A stretch of DNA of 32,139 nt from an uncultured Burkholderiales bacterium (GTDB taxonomy: Bacteria; Pseudomonadota; Gammaproteobacteria; Burkholderiales; Burkholderiaceae_C). Position 1 is the stretch's first letter. Each line of letters opens with the position of its first letter. The DNA lies in NCBI GenBank assembly GCA_903933115.1, contig CAIZIT010000069.1, forward strand, positions 1-32,139, given 5' to 3'. The position numbers and the translations under genes are program-made. The notes beneath the pieces are model-generated. The model searched no databases. It was not told the DNA's origin and worked only from the letters and a program-made list of their open reading frames with translations. This document shows positions 17,426-25,657 of this stretch, in pieces.

Positions 17426-18040
17426 TCATGGGTTCATCGGATTTTCGCCGTGGAGCCAATTTTGGGCTTCGGCCACCAAGGCCTCCAGTGCAGCTCCACT
17501 GCCAGTGGCCAAATGGGGACTGACTTGGGCCCCTTGGAGACTTTGTAAGTAGGCCAAATGTTGGTAACCCTCAGGGTACTGCGCAAGACGTGTCGCGTCG
17601 AGACTCAAGCTCGCACTGGGATCGAGCAAATCCAAGCGGTCCTTTTCGTAGATCACGTTTCGTTTCAAGATCTTCCACTTGCCATCTCGTTTTTCAACCC
17701 TGTCATAAAAACGACCTGTGCACGTGATGTCCACCACTTGGTTGTCGAGCATGCCGCGAACCATGATGGACATGCGAGTTTGTGCAATCGCTTTGTTGCC
17801 TTTGATTTGAGCCACACTGCCGCCCAAGAAATGTTGGCTTTTAGAGCCCTTTCTCCAAGAGGCTTGAACCGCAGCAATGAAGTCCTCAAAACTGCCATCA
17901 AACCAAGTGGCCGTCATCTGTGCATCGGGATGAACGGTGGAGCGAAGTCCCTCCCAGTCACCCGTGTCGCGGTACAGGGCCCAACTTTGAACCACATCGA
18001 TGATGTTTAACTTTTCTAAAAAATAAAAGGTGTCTGACAT
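17426..18040 (-). CDS. SnoaL/NTF2-like protein
   Basis: The 204-residue protein has an NTF2-like cone fold: the N-terminal helix pair with WALYRDTGDWEGL, then STVHPDAQMTATWF, GSKSQHFLGG, AQTRMSIMV, CTGRFYDRVEKRDGKWKI and KRNVIYEKDR. This layout fits SnoaL_4 proteins, which include scytalone-dehydratase-like lyases and isomerases as well as proteins of unknown role. The tail of about 60 residues is less conserved-looking. The start lies 13 bp after the Bug receptor stop, so it is co-transcribed. No convincing ribosome site is visible, which suits translational coupling. A lyase or isomerase step on the imported compound is a guess. Confidence 0.88.
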   Translation of the reverse strand: MSDTFYFLEKLNIIDVVQSWALYRDTGDWEGLRSTVHPDAQMTATWFDGSFEDFIAAVQASWRKGSKSQHFLGGSVAQIKGNKAIAQTRMSIMVRGMLDNQVVDITCTGRFYDRVEKRDGKWKILKRNVIYEKDRLDLLDPSASLSLDATRLAQYPEGYQHLAYLQSLQGAQVSPHLATGSGAALEALVAEAQNWLHGENPMNP

Positions 18041-18053
18041 GCTGAGTTTTAAT

Positions 18054-19118
18054 TTATTCGGGGACGATGCCTGCTTGCTTTAAAAGCTGGGTCCATTTGC
18101 TCACTTCGCTCTTGATGAAAGCGTCCGTCTCTGAGGTGCTCATCTGTAAAATGCGACCACTGCCTTGCTGCAGTCTGGTGCGCACCTCTGGGTTGCTCAT
18201 GGCTTTATCGATTTCTGAGCGAAGTTTCTCCACAATGGGCATGGGGGTCTTTGCCGGTACAAACCAGCCAAACCATGTCTCCATCTCCAAATCCATGGCT
18301 CCCGTTTCTTTCAAAGTGGGAATGCTTGGCGCATCTGGCGCACGCATGCGACTCGAGACGGCGATGCCCTTGACTTGGCCTGCCTCCAAATAAGAACGTG
18401 TGGTGGTGGAGTTGTCGAAAAACAAATCCACGCGACCTGCGATCAAGTCCATGTAAACGGGTTGAGCGCCTTTGTAGGGCACTTGAAGGATGTCCACATT
18501 GCCAAGACTGCGCAAAAGGGTGGCCAAGATGAATTGACCTGAGCCTGGACCGCTCGAGCCAATGTTGAGTTTGCCAGGATTGGCCTTGGCATAGGTCAAA
18601 AGATCCTTGAGGTTATTGGCCGGCAAGCTCTTGGTGCCCACCAAGGTGTAGGAGTGGCTCACCACCAATCTCAAGGGGATGAAGTCGTTGATGGGATCGT
18701 AGCCGGGTTGTTTATAAAGCCCCATGTTCAGGGCCATGTTGGACAAACCGCCCACCAAAATGTGGTATCCGTCTGCAGGAGATTTGGCAATCGTTTGGGT
18801 CCCCACCAAGGTGCCACTCCCCGGTTTGTTCTCCACCACAAATTGCTGCCCCATTTGCTCTGAGAGCTTAACACCCAGCACGCGTCCCACCAAATCAAAG
18901 CCGCCACCCGCTGTCGAGGGCGCCACCACTTGAATGGGTTTGTTGGGGTAACTGCTCGGCGACTGAGCAAAGCTCAGGCAAGAACCCATGAGCAAGATGC
19001 AAAGCCCCAAGGGGCCTTTTTTGAAAGCATTCTTGAGGCGGTTTTTAAAGTTCTTTTGGCGCTCCAAAGGCTGTGTTTGAGGTGAAGAGGGGACGTGAAA
19101 TGGGGGGGAGAAAAGCAT
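18054..19118 (-). CDS. Bug-family (TctC) periplasmic solute receptor 1
   Basis: This is a solute-binding protein of the tripartite-tricarboxylate-transporter receptor family. The mature part starts SYPNKPIQVVAPSTAGGGFDLVGR, with VVENKPGSGTLVGTQTIAKSPADGYHIL and LQVPYKGAQPVYMDLIAGRVDLFF, which are the family hallmarks. It is expected to bind a carboxylate through the Asp-bearing loop in the periplasm. The signal peptide is KGPLGLCILLMGSCLSFAQ. About 35 residues precede it if the ATG at 19118 is used, so the true start may be later and non-ATG; the frame is open back to 19157. No TctA/TctB membrane genes accompany it. It heads the group with the SnoaL-like and amidohydrolase genes. Confidence 0.93.
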   Translation of the reverse strand: MLFSPPFHVPSSPQTQPLERQKNFKNRLKNAFKKGPLGLCILLMGSCLSFAQSPSSYPNKPIQVVAPSTAGGGFDLVGRVLGVKLSEQMGQQFVVENKPGSGTLVGTQTIAKSPADGYHILVGGLSNMALNMGLYKQPGYDPINDFIPLRLVVSHSYTLVGTKSLPANNLKDLLTYAKANPGKLNIGSSGPGSGQFILATLLRSLGNVDILQVPYKGAQPVYMDLIAGRVDLFFDNSTTTRSYLEAGQVKGIAVSSRMRAPDAPSIPTLKETGAMDLEMETWFGWFVPAKTPMPIVEKLRSEIDKAMSNPEVRTRLQQGSGRILQMSTSETDAFIKSEVSKWTQLLKQAGIVPE

Positions 19119-19626
19119 AGATGGGCTGATCAAAAGCTTAGAAGCTTCAAAGTACAAGGTGTCAAAAAGAGAAGTCAGCGAGTCTTGCTGTGCAAAGCTT
19201 CAAGAGCGTGACTCTTTGTAAAGACCGATGATCTTGAGGGCGTCCATCGTTCAAGCTTTGTGTGGCAAGTTTCAAAGACCCCTATTGAACCTCAAATTCC
19301 AAATCGAAGGATAAGGGTTAACGCTAGACAAAAAGTACGACTTGCTGAACTGGGTTGAAGGACTTTGTGAGCGTTCATCATCAGAGCAGAAAGGGTATTG
19401 GATCTTGTCAAACCCACGTCTAGGTTGGATCCAATGGCGGATTCGTTTTGAAAGTAAGTCGTGTTGCCCATAACTTCCTTGGGGCACTGAGCACTTGGCT
19501 AGGGTAAATGCGTGTGGTCAAGGCGAGAGAAGTTGTTTAAATTCAGCGCAGTGAGCAAAGTGAGTGAGGACTGATCAATTCAGTCTGTAAGCTCATCAAT
19601 CCCTAATTTTCAGCAGGAAGTGCACG
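19119..19626. other. Divergent promoter region between Bug receptor 1 and the ThDP enzyme
   Basis: These 508 bp must hold the promoters of two divergent catabolic transcripts. TTGGATCCAA, a 10-bp palindrome, lies at 19425-19434, with a related ATTGGATC at 19398-19405. A second inverted repeat lies at 19569-19585. No regulator gene or RNA gene is present. Confidence 0.5.
19569..19585. promoter_or_regulatory. Inverted repeat upstream of the ThDP enzyme gene
   Basis: GACTGA-N5-TCAGTC lies 41 bp before the ThDP enzyme start codon. The half-site GACTGA/TCAGTC is the same as in the inverted repeat upstream of the aminotransferase gene at 10077-10101, in the opposite arrangement. Confidence 0.35.
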
Positions 19627-21651
19627 ATGCAAGAGTCCAAAAAACAATCCCAACAACCCTCTCAGCAAGAGCTTGATCCACAAGAAGCCCCTGTTCTTGC
19701 AAGACGAAAATTTTTAAACAGCGTGGTCGCCAGTGGTGCTGTAGGCGTCATGGGTGCAACGGCATCGGGTGCTTCACAAGCTGCAGACAAAGCGCCCCTG
19801 GAGCCCAAGAAGCCCTCTGCTTTACCCCCTTCAGGACACGGCATTCAAAATGAAAGTGGCATGCCTCCAGATCTGGGTGGTCGTGTTCATGGCAAAGCCG
19901 GCTCTGATTTCATGGTCGATGTGATCAAGACATTGGACATCAAGTACATTCCCTCCAACTGCGCATCCAGTTTCAGAGCGATTCATGAGTCTTTGATCGA
20001 TTATGGTCAAAACGTCATGCCCGAGTACATCAGTTGTATGCATGAAGAGTCGGGCGTTGCCATGGCACACGGATACTTCAAGGCGTCTGGTAAGCCTTTG
20101 ATGTCGCTTTGTCACGGCACGGTGGGCCTCCAGCATGCCACCATGGCCATGTACAACGCTTGGTGTGATCGTGTGCCGGTGATTGTCGTCGGCGGCAACG
20201 ACACCGATGCAGCCTTCCGTCCTCCAGGCGTGCCCACCTTCCACTCAGCGCAAGACATTTGCGCCATTGTGCGTGACTACACCAAATGGGACGATGCCCC
20301 TGTCTCGTTGCAGCATTTTGCGCAGTCCATGGTGAGAGGCTACAAAATCGCGATGACGCCTCCCTTTGGGCCGGTTGCATTTTCTTTGGATGCGGCTTTG
20401 CAAGCGGAGCCCGTGAAAGAAAAGGGTGGCTTCATGCCCACCATTCCTCGCTACATACCCAGCACCCCCCCACAGGGCGACTCGGGTGCGGTGAAGGAAG
20501 CGGCCCGTTTACTGGCCCAAGCTCAAAATCCAGTCATCGTCGTCGATCGCAGTGCCAGAACACCCAAAGGCATCGGCCTCTTGGTGGAATTGGCAGAGCT
20601 TTTACAAGCCCGTGTGGTCGATCAGGGCAGTCGTATGAATTTCCCTAGAACCCATTACTTGAACAGCCCTGCATCCGTCATCTCGGGTGCAGATGTGATT
20701 TTGGGATTGGAATTGTCTGACTTTTGGGCCACTGTCAATCAATACACCGATAACGGTTTGCACGAAGGCACGGGCACTCAGGTCTCCAAAGTCAAACCCG
20801 GTACCAAACTCATCAGCATCAATGCGGCGGAGTTGATCACCAAGGCCAACTATCAAGATTTCCAGCGCTACCAAGAAATTGATGTCTCGATGCCTGCAGA
20901 TGCTGAGGCCACGATGCCCGCCTTGATAGAAGCCTTGAAGTCGGCCATTCAAAATGACAAAAAGGATCTGATCGCCAAGCGCGCTGAGAATGCGAAAAAG
21001 GCCTATGCGGAGGAGTGGGCCAAGACCCAGGCCCAAGCTGCGGTGGCTTGGAACGCAAGCCCCATCAGCACAGCCAGATTGTCCATGGAGATTTATCACG
21101 CGGTCAAGCACTTGGATTGGTCGCTGGTGGCCTCTGAAGGCAATGTGAGCAACTGGCCCAATCGTTTGTGGCCTTTTGAGAAACATTACCAGTGGTTGGG
21201 TCGATCAGGAGGTTATGGTGTTGGATATGGAGCGCCAGCCTCTGTCGGTGCGGCCTTGGCCAACCGAGATGCGGGTCGTTTTTCTGTGAGCATCCAGTCC
21301 GATGGTGACTTGATGTTCGCACCTGGTGTGCTCTGGACTGCTGCCCACCACAAGATCCCGCTTTTATCGGTCATGCACAACAACCGCGGCTACCATCAAG
21401 AGGTCATGCATTTGCAAAGGTTGGCCAATTTTAGAAATAGAAAGGTCAACAACGGCAACGACATGGGACCCATTGGAACCAGTATCCAAAACCCAGACAT
21501 CGAGTACCACAAATTGGCAGAATCCATGGGCTGGTGGGCCAAGGGACCCATCAAGCGACCCGAGGACTTGGGGCCTGCACTGAGAGAGGCGGTAGAGGTG
21601 GTGAAGTCTGGCCATCCAGCGCTTTTGAACGTATGGACACAACCCAGATAA
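19627..21651 (+). CDS. Tat-exported thiamine-diphosphate-dependent enzyme (acetolactate synthase/decarboxylase superfamily)
   Basis: The 674-residue protein begins behind an AGGAAG ribosome site. It carries a twin-arginine signal (ARRKFLNSVVASGAVG, R26-R27; cleavage near ASQA). The rest is a complete three-domain ThDP enzyme. The PYR domain has the cofactor-activating Glu in HEESGVAMAHGYF (E140). A central domain follows (AQNPVIVVDRSAR). The PP domain has the Mg-ThDP motif SDGDLMF (D559) and HNNRGY (N585/N586) 25 residues on. The superfamily decarboxylates 2-keto acids and either releases aldehydes, joins them or oxidises them. Export of such an enzyme is unusual. The next gene encodes a cytochrome c, which suggests an oxidase-type reaction. 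The substrate is unknown. Confidence 0.93.
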   Translation: MQESKKQSQQPSQQELDPQEAPVLARRKFLNSVVASGAVGVMGATASGASQAADKAPLEPKKPSALPPSGHGIQNESGMPPDLGGRVHGKAGSDFMVDVIKTLDIKYIPSNCASSFRAIHESLIDYGQNVMPEYISCMHEESGVAMAHGYFKASGKPLMSLCHGTVGLQHATMAMYNAWCDRVPVIVVGGNDTDAAFRPPGVPTFHSAQDICAIVRDYTKWDDAPVSLQHFAQSMVRGYKIAMTPPFGPVAFSLDAALQAEPVKEKGGFMPTIPRYIPSTPPQGDSGAVKEAARLLAQAQNPVIVVDRSARTPKGIGLLVELAELLQARVVDQGSRMNFPRTHYLNSPASVISGADVILGLELSDFWATVNQYTDNGLHEGTGTQVSKVKPGTKLISINAAELITKANYQDFQRYQEIDVSMPADAEATMPALIEALKSAIQNDKKDLIAKRAENAKKAYAEEWAKTQAQAAVAWNASPISTARLSMEIYHAVKHLDWSLVASEGNVSNWPNRLWPFEKHYQWLGRSGGYGVGYGAPASVGAALANRDAGRFSVSIQSDGDLMFAPGVLWTAAHHKIPLLSVMHNNRGYHQEVMHLQRLANFRNRKVNNGNDMGPIGTSIQNPDIEYHKLAESMGWWAKGPIKRPEDLGPALREAVEVVKSGHPALLNVWTQPR

Positions 21652-21679
21652 AGCAACAAAGCCATTGAAGGAATCAGTG

Positions 21680-22042
21680 ATGAACATCTCTATTAAAAAA
21701 ATCAAATCCGTTGTGCTTCAGGTGGGTGCTTTGGCACTTTTGTCAGTGGCCCAGCATGCGCTTGCTGCGAACGCTCAAGACGGCCAAGCCGCGTTCATGA
21801 AAAATGGTTGCTGGCAATGTCATGGCACGCAAGGCCAAGGCGGTATTGCAGGTCTCAAATTGGCCCCCAACCCCAAGCCCTTGGCTTATTTGAACGCCTT
21901 CATTCGAAACACGGTGGGTCCCATGCCACCTTATTCCGAGAAAATCCTCTCGGCTGAGGATTTGGCCAACATCCATGCTTATTTAGAGAGCATCCCTGCC
22001 TCCCCAGATCCCAAAACCTTACCGCTCTTGCAAGTCAAGTGA
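21680..22042 (+). CDS. Small exported mono-heme cytochrome c
   Basis: The 120-residue protein starts 28 bp after the ThDP enzyme stop, with GAAGGA as ribosome site. A Sec signal (VVLQVGALALLSVAQHALA) is followed by a class I cytochrome c domain. CWQCH (C44, C47, H48) is the heme site. A Met in GPMPPYSEKILS is the probable sixth ligand, and the end is the usual helix (LSAEDLANIHAYLESIP). It would carry electrons in the periplasm. Its position directly behind a periplasmic ThDP enzyme suggests it is that enzyme's electron acceptor (inference). Confidence 0.95.
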   Translation: MNISIKKIKSVVLQVGALALLSVAQHALAANAQDGQAAFMKNGCWQCHGTQGQGGIAGLKLAPNPKPLAYLNAFIRNTVGPMPPYSEKILSAEDLANIHAYLESIPASPDPKTLPLLQVK

Positions 22043-22224
22043 ACAAGTGCTGACGCGGTAGCCCAAGGTCAAAGCCGGATCAACAAGGTGAGCAGGGTGA
22101 AGAAAGTGAGTTGATTCGGTGAGCATTTTTAAAACTTTCCCTTTTCCACAGGCAGGGTTCTCTGCTTAGACGTGAAGGGGGTCAATCGTTACTTCGATCA
22201 AAAATGAGGGAGGGAACTGACTCA

Positions 22225-23196
22225 ATGGTGTTGAAACAATCATGCTTTGGCTTCCTTTTCCTCTTCATCGCTTGTGCATTCGCCAGCATGAGCTCGGCTC
22301 AAACCTACCCCAGCAAGACCCTCAAAGTGTTGGTGGGTTTTGCGCCTGGAAGTGGACCCGATTTGCAAGCCCATGCGGTGTCTCAACAACTCGCTCTTCA
22401 ATTGGGTCAAGCCGTCATCATTGAAAACAAAGTGGGCGCCAATGGAACCATTGCTGCAAGAAGCGTAGCGCAGTCCAACCCCGATGGCTATACGCTGTTG
22501 TTCTCAAGCTCCTCCATTGCCTCCACCCCTTACGTATACAAGAATCCTGGTTTTGATTTGTTGAAGGATTTGCGAGCGGTCGCCAGTGTGGGTATTTTGG
22601 ATGGTTTGCTGGTCTTGGTGAATGCCAAGTCGCCCATTGCCAATCTGGGTGATTTGATTGAAAAGGCTAAAAAAGAGCGGGTCATGTATGGCTCACCAGG
22701 GGTGGGCAACATCATTCACTTGGCCAGCGAGTCCATCAATTTGAATGCGGGCATTGGTATGGAGCACATCCCCTACAAAGGGGCTTCGGAGGTGATGACG
22801 GGCTTATTGAGCGACAGCATCCAAGTCATGGTTGCGACTCCTCCCTCAGTGCTGAATTTGGTCTTAGAGGGAAAGGTTCGAGCCATTGCCTTCACGGGGA
22901 GTAAGAAGTTTGCACCTTTGCCGGAGGTTCCACTTTTGAAAGATGCTTTCCCTGGATTTGAGCCGATTGGCTCTTGGGGGATATTTTTTGTCCCGAGCAA
23001 AACACCCAACGACGTCGTGGATCGGCTCAATGCCGCTGTAAGAGAGTCCATCAAGATCAATGCTGTCTCTGCGTTGCTCCAAAGAGATGGTTATTTTCCA
23101 GATCATAAAAATGCGCAAGACATCAACGCATTTTTTAAAAATGAAGTATTGAGAATGAAGGAGCCCTTCAGGGCTGCAAAGATAGAACCCCTGTGA
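22225..23196 (+). CDS. Bug-family (TctC) periplasmic solute receptor 2
   Basis: The 323-residue receptor has signal peptide CFGFLFLFIACAFASMSSAQ, then TYPSKTLKVLVGFAPGSGPD, VIIENKVGANGTIAARSVAQSNPDGYTLLF and HIPYKGASEVMTGLLSDSIQVM, all hallmarks of the family. The start at 22225 is chosen because GGGAGGG lies about 10 bp before it; ATG 22204 is in frame but overlaps that site. It follows the cytochrome gene by 182 bp and may share its operon. It probably delivers the substrate or product of the periplasmic enzymes to a membrane carrier encoded elsewhere. Confidence 0.93.
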   Translation: MVLKQSCFGFLFLFIACAFASMSSAQTYPSKTLKVLVGFAPGSGPDLQAHAVSQQLALQLGQAVIIENKVGANGTIAARSVAQSNPDGYTLLFSSSSIASTPYVYKNPGFDLLKDLRAVASVGILDGLLVLVNAKSPIANLGDLIEKAKKERVMYGSPGVGNIIHLASESINLNAGIGMEHIPYKGASEVMTGLLSDSIQVMVATPPSVLNLVLEGKVRAIAFTGSKKFAPLPEVPLLKDAFPGFEPIGSWGIFFVPSKTPNDVVDRLNAAVRESIKINAVSALLQRDGYFPDHKNAQDINAFFKNEVLRMKEPFRAAKIEPL

Positions 23197-23236
23197 GGCA
23201 GGGATGGAAACCGAGAGCCCCGTTTCTTTGAGGGCC

Positions 23237-23878
23237 TCAACGGGTCTCGAGAGACTTTTGGACTTCTTTCTCGAAGGAGAGCAATTTTTTGACGCTCGCC
23301 CTTTGCTCCATTTGGGAGCGGTGACGCGTGCAGTTCTTAAAAATGGATGTGTCGCCTTTGAACATGGATCCGCGCCTGAAGCACCAGTAAAAGTAAACAT
23401 CAGCGCAAGAGAACTTGTCAAAAAACCACTCCCGGCCTTCAAGCATTTGGTCGACGATGCCAAACATCTCGAGCAACGCTTGCGAGCCCAATTCTTGAAC
23501 ACTGCTCGCCGAGTCAGGCAAGCTGCAGTAACGCTCAGGTCTTGCTTGCTGAGTGAGTTTGGGATGAATACCAGAGCTGCAAAAGGACATCACTGAGATG
23601 GCCTGTGCCATTTGAAGAGGGTCTTTGGGTAGGAGTTCAAACTCGGGGTACTGCTGAGCGATCCAAAATTGAATGGCCAAGTTTTCTGTCAACGCTTGAC
23701 CATCGATCACGAGGGTCGGTACTTTCCCCTTCGGATTCAACCTCAGGTATTCCTGCGTGGTGTGTTCACCTTTACCCAAGTTGACAACGAGCGTGTCAAA
23801 TTCGGCATTCGCCTCGCTCAAAAGGATGTAGGGGACCATGGAGCATGCAACGGGGGAGTAAGCAAGCGTTAATTTCAT
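23237..23878 (-). CDS. Glutathione S-transferase family protein
   Basis: The 213-residue protein has an N-terminal thioredoxin fold: MKLTLAYSPVACSM with a Cys12 matching the beta-class active-site region, KVPTLV with the cis-proline, and LTENLAIQFWI as the glutathione gamma-glutamyl motif (Glu-Asn in place of the usual Glu-Ser). The C-terminal half is helical, including DKFSCADVYFYW at the conserved folding-motif position. Substrate cannot be told. It is convergent with Bug receptor 2 (40 bp gap). It stands apart from the ligAB genes, and its beta-class N-terminus argues against a LigE/LigF beta-etherase. Confidence 0.9.
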   Translation of the reverse strand: MKLTLAYSPVACSMVPYILLSEANAEFDTLVVNLGKGEHTTQEYLRLNPKGKVPTLVIDGQALTENLAIQFWIAQQYPEFELLPKDPLQMAQAISVMSFCSSGIHPKLTQQARPERYCSLPDSASSVQELGSQALLEMFGIVDQMLEGREWFFDKFSCADVYFYWCFRRGSMFKGDTSIFKNCTRHRSQMEQRASVKKLLSFEKEVQKSLETR

Positions 23879-24034
23879 GACTTCAACTTTGCAATCAAGG
23901 GATCATTCAATGGAAAATCAAGATCAAAAAATGTGGATCGTTAGAGCCGCATTTTGGGTTTCTCGACACGGGTCACTATCAAGAGACTTCGGTTGAAATG
24001 ATATCTGAGAGTTGCCTAAATCAAAGGCTCGGTC

Positions 24035-25417
24035 TTAAATAATTTTAGAAAACTTGTTTTTCTCGAAGTCAAAATTCAAGTATTTGTCGAATTGCATGGC
24101 AATCGCGCGAACAAAATACCACCCCATCTCAGTGACCTTGAAGCCTTTGCTGTTCATGGTGATCAGGCCTTGGTCTTGGAGGGGTACTAGTTTTTCCAGC
24201 TCGTGTTTAAAACTCTCTTGAAAGTCGATCAAATAATCAAACGCGATCGATTCATAGACCACCTCGCCTTGGCACATGATGGCCATGATGACGGCTCTTC
24301 TCAAGAGGTCCTCTCTAGAGAGCCTGATGCCTTTGACGATGGGGATCTGTCCCTGTTCTAAAAGATCGGCATATTCTTCGATGGTCTTGGCATTTTGGCT
24401 GTAAGTGGCGCCCACTTTGCCAATGGATGACACCCCAAATGCAAGCAAGTCCCCGTCCGGCTGGGTGCTGTAGCCTTGAAAATTCCGGTGCAATTGTCCG
24501 GTGTTTTTGGCGATGGCGAGGGTGTCGGTTGCTTTGGCAAAGTGATCCATGCCGATGTAGACGTATCCATGGGATTCGAGAGCCGTCAAAGCATTGGCAA
24601 GCATCGAAATTTTTTCACTTGCACTGGGCAACTCTTTTGCATGGATTCTTCTTTGAGGTTTGAACCTTTCAGGCAAATGGGCGTAGCCGTAAATGGCAAT
24701 TCTGTCGGGGTTGATCTCGATGATTTGCTCTAGCGTTTTGTTGAAGGACTCTTGGGTTTGCTTGGGTAATCCATAAATCAAATCGGTGTTGATCGAAGCA
24801 AATCCAATGGACCGAGCGGACAGCATCAGGGCTTTGACTTGCTCGAACGGCTGAACCCTATGCACGGCCTCTTGAACGCTGGGGTCGAAATCTTGCACTC
24901 CAAAGCTGATGCGGTTGAAGCCAAGTTCTCTCAAATGCACCAAACGTTCTTTGTTGACCGTCCTGGGATCGATTTCGATGGAGAGTTCCGCCTTGGGGGT
25001 GAAGATGAACTTCTCACGAAGGGTGATCATGAGTTGGTGCAAATCGTCGTCATTGATGTAAGTGGGTGAGCCGCCACCCAGGTGCAATTGTGAAACGGTT
25101 TGCCGTTGCCCTAAGAAATTGGTTTGAAGCTCAATTTCTTTTTCCAAGAGATCAAGGTAATTCAACGCTCTGTCGTAGTGCTTGGTGATGATTTTGTTGC
25201 AAGCGCAGTAGTAACAAAGCGACTCACAAAAGGGAATGTGAATATAAAGACTCAAAGGAAGAAGGTTGGAGGTGAGTCCTTTTCTCCTGAGGGACAAGGC
25301 ATTGGTGTATTGATCGTGATCAAAGGCGCTGACAAACCGATCTGCAGTGGGGTATGACGTGTACCTGGGACCCGCAATATCGAACTGCCGAATAAGATCT
25401 GTTGTGATGACGTTCAT
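24035..25417 (-). CDS. hemN: Oxygen-independent coproporphyrinogen III dehydrogenase
   Basis: The 460-residue radical-SAM enzyme makes protoporphyrinogen IX for heme without O2. IHIPFCESLCYYCAC holds the 4Fe-4S cluster cysteines (C64, C68, C71) and the extra Cys73 typical of true HemN. GGGSPTYI is the SAM motif, and YGLPKQTQESF and RIAIYGYAHLP are strongly HemN-like. The start at 25417 has GGAGGA before it and gives the family N-terminus with GPRYTSYPTA; a longer in-frame start at 25471 would overlap the FNR-type site. Regulation by an FNR/ANR protein is likely from that site and is common for hemN. Confidence 0.96.
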   Translation of the reverse strand: MNVITTDLIRQFDIAGPRYTSYPTADRFVSAFDHDQYTNALSLRRKGLTSNLLPLSLYIHIPFCESLCYYCACNKIITKHYDRALNYLDLLEKEIELQTNFLGQRQTVSQLHLGGGSPTYINDDDLHQLMITLREKFIFTPKAELSIEIDPRTVNKERLVHLRELGFNRISFGVQDFDPSVQEAVHRVQPFEQVKALMLSARSIGFASINTDLIYGLPKQTQESFNKTLEQIIEINPDRIAIYGYAHLPERFKPQRRIHAKELPSASEKISMLANALTALESHGYVYIGMDHFAKATDTLAIAKNTGQLHRNFQGYSTQPDGDLLAFGVSSIGKVGATYSQNAKTIEEYADLLEQGQIPIVKGIRLSREDLLRRAVIMAIMCQGEVVYESIAFDYLIDFQESFKHELEKLVPLQDQGLITMNSKGFKVTEMGWYFVRAIAMQFDKYLNFDFEKNKFSKII

Positions 25418-25470
25418 TGATTGATCTTCCTCCATGCATGGCAGTATGCGCTTTGAGTTTTTGCCCCGCA

Positions 25471-25484
25471 TTGAGCCAGATCAA
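25471..25484 (-). promoter_or_regulatory. FNR/ANR-type box upstream of hemN
   Basis: On the minus strand the site reads TTGATCTGGCTCAA, one mismatch from TTGAT-N4-ATCAA. Its centre is 60 bp before the hemN start, a suitable place for activation under low oxygen. Confidence 0.75.
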
Positions 25485-25657
25485 TCTTTTAGCAGTTTCC
25501 AATGTCTAAATGGAAATGGCTCTCATGTGGTGTTTTGCTGCAGTCGTCTTTTTCTGCAGCTTCAATGAGAAGTTTTTCATGCAGTGAATTTCAAAGCTTG
25601 GTGGTGAGCTCCTCGGTCGGCTTCTCCTTCAATCCTCACCCATCAAGGCGCATGCAC

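Noticed and set aside
23197-23236. Hairpin between Bug receptor 2 and GST genes
   Set aside because: TTGAG/CTCAA with a 3-nt loop is short and lacks a T-run, so I do not call a terminator.
23237-23878. GST as a LigE/LigF beta-etherase next to ligAB
   Set aside because: The N-terminus (YSPVACSM) and overall layout look beta-class, and the gene is separated from ligBA by hemN.
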